Shown in pieces: positions 57,691-64,000 of a DNA stretch of 64,000 nt; the first letter of the stretch is position 1, and every line of letters starts with the position of its first letter. The stretch comes from Arachis hypogaea. Its lineage: Eukaryota > Streptophyta > Magnoliopsida > Fabales > Fabaceae. A program made the position numbers and the translations under genes. The notes under the pieces were generated by a model. That model was not told where the DNA came from and ran no database searches. It saw only the letters and a list, made by a program, of their open reading frames with translations. Location of the stretch: NCBI RefSeq assembly GCF_003086295.3, contig NC_092050.1:152774699-152838698 (forward strand), in the 5' to 3' direction.

Positions 57691-57702
57691 CTGGTAGTGA
57701 TA

Positions 57703-58115
57703 TGGAGAGGGTCTCTCATCCCCACCTACATTTTCACTTCTTTATGCACCTAGAAAAGATCTTCATATAAAGCTCCAACCTTTTTTGTTCATATTATTCT
57801 TTGACCTCATCACTAATGTTGCCATTATATTGTCTTCTTCTTCTACATTTTGGTAGTGACCTATCAATATCTCATATCTTCCATCTCTACGACGTTCATC
57901 TTCAATATACCGCTTCATAGCATTATTTTTTGAGGAAGTATAGAGAGCTAATGGAGTATCTGTACAATGTGTACAATGAGGGTTTAGAAATATTCGATTC
58001 AATAGGATATCAGATGTTTATTATCCCTGGTATCCAGATGGTTATTTTGGATTAGTATGGATGTATTGTGTTTGAAAAATTAGTAGTATTTTATCTTGGA
58101 TGTTCATTTTTTAAC
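57703..58115. other. Intergenic DNA
   Basis: No gene or repeat recognised. A minus-strand 79-codon frame (57763-58002) has no known relative. Confidence 0.4.
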
Positions 58116-58815
58116 CCATATTGGACCAAATAAATAGCCAATTATACACATTATACAAATACTCCATTGACTTCCTAGCGGGATTCTTATTTTTTCCTCT
58201 GTATGTTTTTATTTCGATGCCTGTTTCCTTCACAAAGATATCAAATTTTTCCATTCAGATCCAACCTTATCAAATTATTGATTTGAAGGATCTAGTTAGT
58301 ATCAATCAATACTGACCGAGTTGAAGTTTTTCAAATTTATCAAATTTTCATCCATTTTTATAACTGCCTCCCACACCTCAATAATTTTAGTGAAATTATT
58401 TTCACACCATGCATGGAGAGGAACTCCAAAAATATCGAGTCATACCCTTCTCGTTCTATTTTTTAACTTTTGAGTTCAATTTTTTATCTCTCCAAAATAG
58501 TTTAGGAGAAACGATAAATTCAAAATTTTATTTATATTCTCAATTGAGTCAAATGTGAGACCCATCTTAAATGAGCCCAAAATTTAAATCTCAATTGGTG
58601 TGTGCCAGTCTTTGAACAGAAGCGGAATGACTTCTTTCGCCTTCAAAGAGATTTCTAACTCTCCAATGATACTTCTTTCAAGTTTTTTTATTGTTGTCTG
58701 ATCGATTTTACCATTTACTTCTCTCAGTATTACTACTTGTTTGTCTTGTATTCTTACTCCTTCATGTGGATCTTTCTCGGTCTTCTAGTTCATTAAAGTC
58801 TCTTTAAAAGTTTTT

Positions 58816-59090
58816 GAGAAAAGGACAAATAGCTCCCTAACCTTTTGTTTTGCGGACATTTTCGTCCCTGACCATTGAAAAATACTTTTAAGTTCATGAC
58901 CTTCACAAAACTTGTATGGATCAGTCCTGACGGAGACATTTGGACGGATTAGTCCCTGACGGAGGCATTTAGATGAAGGGACTGATCTGTCCAAGTTTTG
59001 TGAAGGTCAATAACTTAAAAGTATTTTTCAATGGTCAGGGACAAAAATGTCCGCAGGACAAAAGGTCAGGGATCTATTTGTCATTTTTTC
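58816..59090. mobile_element. Long-TIR MITE with 9-bp target duplication
   Basis: 275 bases, almost a full palindrome: the left arm from GAGAAAAGGACAAATAG is complementary to the right arm ending CTATTTGTCATTTTTTC over roughly 100 bases, sharing CCATTGAAAAATACTTTTAA. The 9-bp duplication AAAGTTTTT lies at 58807-58815 and 59091-59099. The long arms and duplication length suggest a Mutator-type or fold-back MITE. Confidence 0.88.
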
Positions 59091-59225
59091 AAAGTTTTTT
59101 TTTATCAATCAATACTCATTTTTGTTCTTCTAGTGGGATGGATCGACTCTGTTTCATATCTACTCCGATTCTATACAAAGTACAAACCACTATTTTAGTT
59201 ATTTCCATATTCCTTTCTATATTTA

Positions 59226-59545
59226 GGGCCCGTTTGGAAAACTCTAGAAGTAGCTTTTTTTAACTTTTGACTTATGAAAAGTAGTAGTATTAATGTCGGG
59301 TGCAATTTTCAAAACCAAATTGCAACTTTCTAAGAAGCTATTTTGGAGCTTATAGAGAAGTTAAAAAAAATAACTTCTCTCATAATACTTCTACTTTTCA
59401 TTACATTTCTTTAAAATAAGCACTTTTAGAGTTAAAAATCCAAACACAAAATAACTTATTTATAAGTTACTTTTAACAGAGTCATTTATTGTTTAAGTTA
59501 TTTTATCAAAAGGAGCTTAATTAAGTTAGTTAGCCAAACTGGGCC
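59226..59545. mobile_element. Tourist-like MITE (PIF/Harbinger type)
   Basis: 320 bases beginning GGGCCCGTTTGG and ending CCAAACTGGGCC, with TTA on both sides (59223-59225 and 59546-59548). The AAGTAGCTTTT/AAAAGGAGCTT interior is also partly self-complementary. Confidence 0.8.
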
Positions 59546-60535
59546 TTAATTTTCGATACTATAAGATGAGTGCCATGTACATACCATCCGTTTAGACAAC
59601 TCTGAAAACGTAATTTTATACACGAATTTTACAAAAACAAATTTGTTTTACATGTTTATCCCTTTTTTTTTTTGTGACAGATGGATATCAATAACTTGTT
59701 CTTCCATTCTAAAAACCTTCCACAACTATTGAATGTTTGCTCTTTTGTTAGATTATTAATAAAAATCGTTAAAGTACCTTGTTCAATTTTTCTAAATTTA
59801 TCAATCACTTTTGCCTTTCTAATACCTACTTCTCCCATTGGAGTTTTTCTTCATCATCGTCAACTCTCTTGATTTTTCTCTGTTTTCCTCTCATCATTAT
59901 GCAATCACAACAGATGACATTGTTGATTATTAGTTATGCAATCAATCATTATTATATTGATTATAATATCATTGTTGACTATTCATATTATTGTTTTAAG
60001 TTTTATTATTCCTAGAATTATTTGGAGTGAGTGTTAAGTGGAAAAGGTTTGTATTATTACTTGTTAATCACCTCTTTAATACGCCAAATAAAATTGCAAA
60101 ATTAGATCATTCTTGTGACTTGATTCATTGATTAGTTTGCTAATTAGTTATTTAGTTGGTTGTGTCAGTTCATTAAGTTAGCTAAAATGATAGCTAAATT
60201 AATTACTCTTCCAATAGCTTCCAATAGAATGTAACTTGTATAAATAGTAGCAATGTAACTAATTTACATGAGTGAGTTCATCCTTCTAATTTACATTAGA
60301 TTTATTCTTTTTTTTTGCTTTCCTTTTTTCTCTCCTTAATAATCAAATTCTCTACATTTTTCATCATTCTCTCAAAAACTCATACCATAAAGATTGATGA
60401 GAGCTTCATCTTCTTAGCACGCAGTTTTCACATGGTACTTTCACATGGTACAGTGAGCGTAGAAGAGATGAGAGTGTTCCGATCAGGGATAATCCAAACG
60501 CTAAAATAGTGTACTCATACCACAACCTGAATCAA

Positions 60536-60900
60536 TGGAAGTGCGGCAACTCGCTAACCTGCTCAATCAATTGAGCGCGCTGCAAGCTCAAATAGCAAAA
60601 TCGAATCTGAATTCGGTTACAGATATATCCAGTCCATAATTCATACATTTAGGTGAGAATTCTAGAACTTCTATTGTTTTGATTATTCTTAACAGTACAA
60701 ATTATCTTAGCTGGAACAATGCGATACTTTGCGTGTTGAAAGGAAAGAATAAATTGAAATTCATTGATGGAACCATTACAAAATCGGAGGAAAATGATAT
60801 GATGTTTGAGGCATAAGAAAAATGTAATACATTCATCGTGTCCTGGATCAATTTGTTGCTGAACAACGCCGATAGCTTTATTTGGATCGGAATAATGTTG
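60536..60900 (+). pseudogene. Ty1/copia gag N-terminal fragment
   Basis: Plus-strand frame with stops. It reads QLANLLNQLSALQAQIAK, then HLGENSRTSIVLIILNSTNY and LSWNNAILCVLKGKNKLKFIDGTI, the Retrotran_gag_3-type N-terminal domain of copia elements, then VSWINLLLNNADS. No downstream gag, protease or pol remains. Confidence 0.75.
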
Positions 60901-61116
60901 CTTCTGATTTGTAGAATAAGGATTTGAAACATCGTTATTGTCAAGAAGACAGATTAAAAGTAACCGAATTGAAGGAGAGAGAAAAAAAAAGATGAATGAA
61001 ACTGAAATAAATTAGAAGAATGAACTCACTCATGTGAATTAATTGCATTGTTACTATTTATATATGTAACACTATTGAAAATTACTGAAAGACTAATTAA
61101 TTTAACATGCTAGTTA

Positions 61117-61223
61117 GACAAAAAAAAAACAGAAATTGTCTTATTTAGTATTAATTAATTGTTGCAATAATTAATGAATACTAAATAAGACAAATTATGA
61201 TTATTTTTGTCTGATTTTCTTTA
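61117..61223. mobile_element. Short hairpin MITE (copy 2)
   Basis: Arms AATTGTCTTATTTAGTATTAA and TTAATGAATACTAAATAAGACAA-like (shortened) are complementary around a GTTGCAATAA loop. Related to the hairpin at 3861-3975. It interrupts the right arm of the inverted structure at 60114-61345. Confidence 0.65.
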
Positions 61224-61654
61224 GTTACCAAATATTTCAGCTAATTTAACTATCGTTCTAACTGACTTAATGAACAGGCATAACCAAATAAATAACTAAC
61301 TTGCAAACTAATTAATGAGTCAAGTCATCACCGTTCTTTTTTTTTTTTTTTTGGGTCAGAAGTCAAGTCACCATTCTTGTATTGGTAATCAATCTTATGA
61401 TCCACCAAATGCTTTGTAAGTGTTAATACACTCATAGACAGTAAGGTTTAGGCCATGATGATTTTAATATTATTATTTATCAGTGCATTCATCCATCTTC
61501 CGATTTTCGAAAATAAATTTTTTAGTCCTAAAAGCCTACCTGTATGTTATCCCCTTTACTAGAATACCAAAAAAGCAACCCTCCAATACGTTTCAGGCCC
61601 AAGAAGCAGGCATTTGTTGGAATTTATGGAGAGAGAGAGGAGATCGGAAAGAAA

Positions 61655-61735
61655 GGGGATTTTTTATTTTAATAAATAAATTAATTATAATAATTACTGA
61701 AACAAATAATTTAAAAAATATTTAAATTGAAACAA
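61655..61735. repeat. Partial arm of the 22010-23290 fold-back family
   Basis: AAATAAATTAATTATAATAA and AATAATTTAAAAAATATTTA match the outer left arm at about 22025-22085. The palindromic part is missing. Confidence 0.7.
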
Positions 61736-61741
61736 GAATAA

Positions 61742-61970
61742 AACTCTAATTTAATTTATACAAACGATAAAATTGGAATTAATTAATTAAAATGAGAGTA
61801 TTTTAGGTATAAAATGTTATTAAAATTTCAGTCCTCTGTGTCTCTACTTTTTGGAAGTACTAAAATACTGAAATTTTAGTACCAATCTTTGAGTCAACAA
61901 ACATGATACTGTGTCTCAGTCTCTCAATCTCTGTTCTAATACCTCAAAACAAACACTAAAGTCAACTGAG
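61742..61970. repeat. Second copy of the repeat at 17117-17375
   Basis: Shares GGAATTAATTAATTAAAATG, GGTATAAAATGTTATTAAAA and AAGTACTAAAATACTGAAAT with 17117-17375. Adjacent to the fold-back arm at 61655. Non-coding. Confidence 0.7.
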
Positions 61971-62372
61971 CCATCTCCAGTGTATCTACTCTCTTTATCC
62001 TTCATTCATCCTTCCGATATGAAATAAAATGATACTTTTTCCCAAAGCTTAATTGTTCACTATAAAAGCAATTTTAATTTGATTGAAGCAGATCCATTCA
62101 AAATTTCGATTTCACTAGCGCCGCATCTTTTTTTTCTTATAAAAAGAGAGCCGATACGCATAGGTCTATAAAATACAAACCTTTTCCACCAACTCTGCAC
62201 TTTCTAATAACCATGCTTGAGAAGTGACAAGGTCCATGTGTCTAATTGCAAGGATCTGAAGAAACAACAAAATAACGAACTTAAGCTTCAACTTTTCAAA
62301 TTATTCTGGAGGTAAAGCAAATTTTGATTGGAATGTCATAAAATATAATGGATATATATATATATATATCAG

Positions 62373-62888
62373 TTAAAAGAAGAGGCTATTAGTGCAAAGG
62401 AAGAAATAAATGGTTTGAATAACGTAATAGAATCGGTAACTGGCGAATTACAGAAGGCAAAAATTGAACTGAATATGTAAAAGGAGAAAGACATTGAATC
62501 GCAGGTGGAGATCGTATTACTGAAATCGTAATTTTAGGAGCACAAATTGGCTTACATTCACGAAGAACATGAAAATCAAGATTCGCAGGGCAAATTGAAT
62601 ATGATAACAAGGATCGGATCTGGAACTGGATCTGGATCTGAAGAAGTCAGAATGAACATGGAGAACAAGAATGGTGAAATCGCAGTGGTGGCTATGGGTG
62701 CAAAATTGCCGTGTGAGTTAGCATCAACGAAGAAAGAGTTGAGAATAATGGCGGCGGCGAAGATCGCGGAGCTGAGGGGGCGAGCAGAACAGGCTCTAAG
62801 CAGGACTCAACGGAAAGTGACTTCTCTCTCCACTCTGCTGGAGAGTGAGGGAGGCAGCGAGAGGGACGTGTGTGAGGAGAGAGCTTAG
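62373..62888 (+). pseudogene. WEB-family (chloroplast movement) pseudogene fragment
   Basis: After a TATATATATCAG acceptor-like sequence the frame reads LKEEAISAKEEINGLNNVI and TGELQKAKIELNM, a stop, KEKDIESQVEIVLLKS, two stops, and later ELRIMAAAKIAELRGRAEQAL. These match the long coiled coil of WEB1-like (DUF827) proteins, which act with PMI2 in light-driven chloroplast movement. Large parts of the family's coiled coil are missing between the blocks, and the last part (62600-62700) is unrelated glycine/serine-rich sequence. It ends in GC-rich sequence with an in-frame TAG at 62886. Clearly non-functional. Confidence 0.6.
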
Positions 62889-62889
62889 G

Positions 62890-63225
62890 GTTAGGGTTGA
62901 AAATTGAAAAATGATAGTTTTTTAATTTATTTTAAAATCTAGTAGTATTATTTAAAATAGTGACCGATTTAGCTACTAATTAATTTGTAACTTTTATTGT
63001 TTAGTTGGTCGCAAATTCGGTCACTAATAGCATAATTAATTAAGATAAATAATCACTCAACCAACCTAAATTGATTAAGCGTAATTCAAACTCCAAATAC
63101 CTTCTTAAATATACGAATGAAATAATCATTCATCTAACTCAAATTGATTAAGATAAATACTAATTTTTTTAATAAATTTTTTATATAATTTTATATATTT
63201 TCCTATGCAGGACACGAGAACATAC
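62890..63225. other. AT-rich intergenic DNA
   Basis: No gene. Contains GTGACCGATTTAGCTACTAA and a partial complement TTAGTTGGTCGCAAATTCGG, a motif often seen at the ends of plant DNA transposons, with no defined boundary. Confidence 0.4.
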
Positions 63226-63665
63226 ACTAATTTAAAACAATATCAAATCTAAGTAATTGGTCAGGAGGTTTTCTTATTAGTATTTCGTTATTATTGAGCC
63301 TTAAAATTTCTAAATTTTAAAATCGAAAGTGAGTCAAATTAGCCTGAGATCTAATTTGAACTTGACTAATTAATAATTTAATAAATTGAATTTGTAAATT
63401 TGTGAGTCAAAATTTAAATCTGAATTTGAGTTCATATTTTAACTAAACCAAACTTCAGTTTGAAAAGCTTACCTCAATGGTTCGTGAGGAATTTTTTGGA
63501 GGGTAGGCATGTTGAATAGCTCAGTAAAGATGGCGGTTATGCTTGGTAGCTCGTCATGGGCCTCGAAGGGCTGGGATGGTATTGGGCCGGGCTTGGAGGA
63601 ATGAGAGGAGTGGTGGCCACTGGCCAGTTGCAATGAGGAGGAAACAATCAAGAGAGTCAAGGGTT
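63226..63665. repeat. Third, partial copy of the A/B repeat unit
   Basis: Aligns with 6215-6545 in unit A and 14230-14960 in unit B, same orientation. Shared words include CTAAGTAATTGGTC, CATGTTGAATAGCT, GGGCTGGGATGGTA and AGGCTTGGAGG-like segments. It includes TTTTTTGGAGGGTAGG, present in B but not A. The minus-strand frames in all three copies end in a LFNM-containing peptide but are broken differently, so a shared protein is not supported. No P450 follows within the window. Confidence 0.7.
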
Positions 63666-64000
63666 ACTAACGAGGTATAACTCAAATAGTAGTCTCTCTT
63701 TTTCTACTTAAAGAGTTAAAGGTTCCATCTATTGTAATCGAGCGAAAAAAATCTGATAAACATGTGAGGAAAATGTGGATGTATTATATGGTACTTGGAA
63801 TTAGAAATTGTCCAATCTACCTAACAAAAAAAGAGAGATGAAGATTTACTGAAAAAATGAAAAAAGATATTTAGAATTTATAAGATTTTTTAATGAAATT
63901 AATAGTGTTATTTTTTGTTAGACGGAAATAAATTTTGATGGTAACTATATTCATGAGTAAAGTATATTTTTTTTAATATTTGTGATTATTTTAAAAATAA
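63666..64000. other. Intergenic DNA
   Basis: Nothing recognised. It does not continue the A/B alignment. Confidence 0.4.

Larger units (their letters stand above)
55067..57699. mobile_element. Complete non-autonomous CACTA transposon
   Basis: 2633 bases with perfect terminal inverted repeats: CACTACCAGAAA at 55067 and TTTCTGGTAGTG ending at 57699. ATA flanks both sides (55064-55066 and 57700-57702), the 3-bp duplication of CACTA elements. Subterminal regions, especially 57330-57690, are full of GCCACGG/CCGTGGC motifs in both orientations, the usual transposase-binding arrays. There is no transposase frame. The interior contains a captured receptor-like kinase gene segment (56345-56950) and, inside its intron, a MITE. 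Confidence 0.93.
58120..59850 (-). pseudogene. RRM-containing retroelement ORF1 relic
   Basis: Scattered minus-strand blocks in retroelement ORF1 order. Near 59770 is an RRM-like stretch (GTLTIFINNLTKEQ with the RNP2-type core IFINNL). Near 58650-58700 comes SIIGELEISLKAKEVIPLLF, near 58560 LGSFKMGLTFDSIENINK, and near 58400-58470 LDIFGVPLHAWCENNFTKII. The last two are characteristic of the DUF4283-like region of plant LINE ORF1 proteins. The coding stretch is disrupted by stops and by two MITEs (58816-59090 and 59226-59545). The matching ORF2 was not found. Confidence 0.55.
60114..61345. mobile_element. Copia-like gag fragment between inverted LTR-like arms
   Basis: The left arm (about 60114-60330) and right arm (about 60970-61345) are inverted copies. 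Examples are TTGATTCATTGATTAGTTTG against CAAACTAATTAATGAGTCAA, and TATAAATAGTAGCAATG against CATTGTTACTATTTATA. The left arm resembles an LTR promoter region, with a TATAAATAG box. A MITE (61117-61223) interrupts the right arm. Between the arms lies a copia gag fragment. An ordinary LTR element would have direct, not inverted, ends. Confidence 0.6.

Noticed and set aside
1..64000. tRNA or rRNA genes
   Set aside because: No cloverleaf-type gene or ribosomal sequence was recognised by eye. Only tRNA-complementary primer-binding sites of retrotransposons were seen. A tRNA scan was not possible.

Overview
This is about 64 kb of nuclear DNA from a dicot plant. Its protein-coding relics and transposon families look legume-like. 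Two repeat signatures resemble, from memory, sequences common in Arachis (peanut): GTGCGTACGCACA-type palindromes inside long LTRs, and GTTTACACTGTAAAC palindromes inside a fold-back element. The genus is an inference; no database was searched.

Layout. 1-1003 is the end of a minus-strand Ty3/gypsy element (primer-binding site and one LTR). 2174-3727 is an intronless CYP96A-type cytochrome P450. 5386-10345 (unit A) and 12398-21770 (unit B) are two copies of a large direct duplication. Each carries a minus-strand CYP96A-type P450: the A copy has a one-base frameshift and the B copy (15509-17014) is intact. A and B have since collected different insertions, so each copy preserves the empty site of insertions in the other. 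The spacer between them holds fragments of host genes, including an ankyrin exon of a CAMTA transcription factor. 22010-25060 contains two large fold-back elements.

26213-39944 is a decayed minus-strand LINE that has been split by a Ty1/copia element (26328-32359, 413-bp LTRs, 5-bp target duplication) and by a solo LTR (37013-38582). The copia element is itself split by a DNA-transposon-like segment. 39945-43422 is a long gypsy-type LTR. 45990-46860 is another fold-back element with a long CT tract. 48018-54900 is a plus-strand copia element with one LTR, a primer-binding site and a decayed gag-pol. 55067-57699 is a complete non-autonomous CACTA transposon that has captured part of a receptor-like kinase gene. 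58120-59850 holds relics of an RRM-bearing retroelement ORF split by two MITEs. 60114-61345 is a copia gag fragment between inverted arms. 62373-62888 is a WEB-family pseudogene, and 63226-63665 is a third partial copy of the A/B repeat.

Functionally, the only plausible working genes are the P450s at 2174 and 15509. CYP96A enzymes are membrane-bound hydroxylases of long-chain aliphatic substrates, the best known being the mid-chain alkane hydroxylase of wax synthesis. The rest is a dense, nested transposon landscape whose insertion order can largely be read from target-site duplications.
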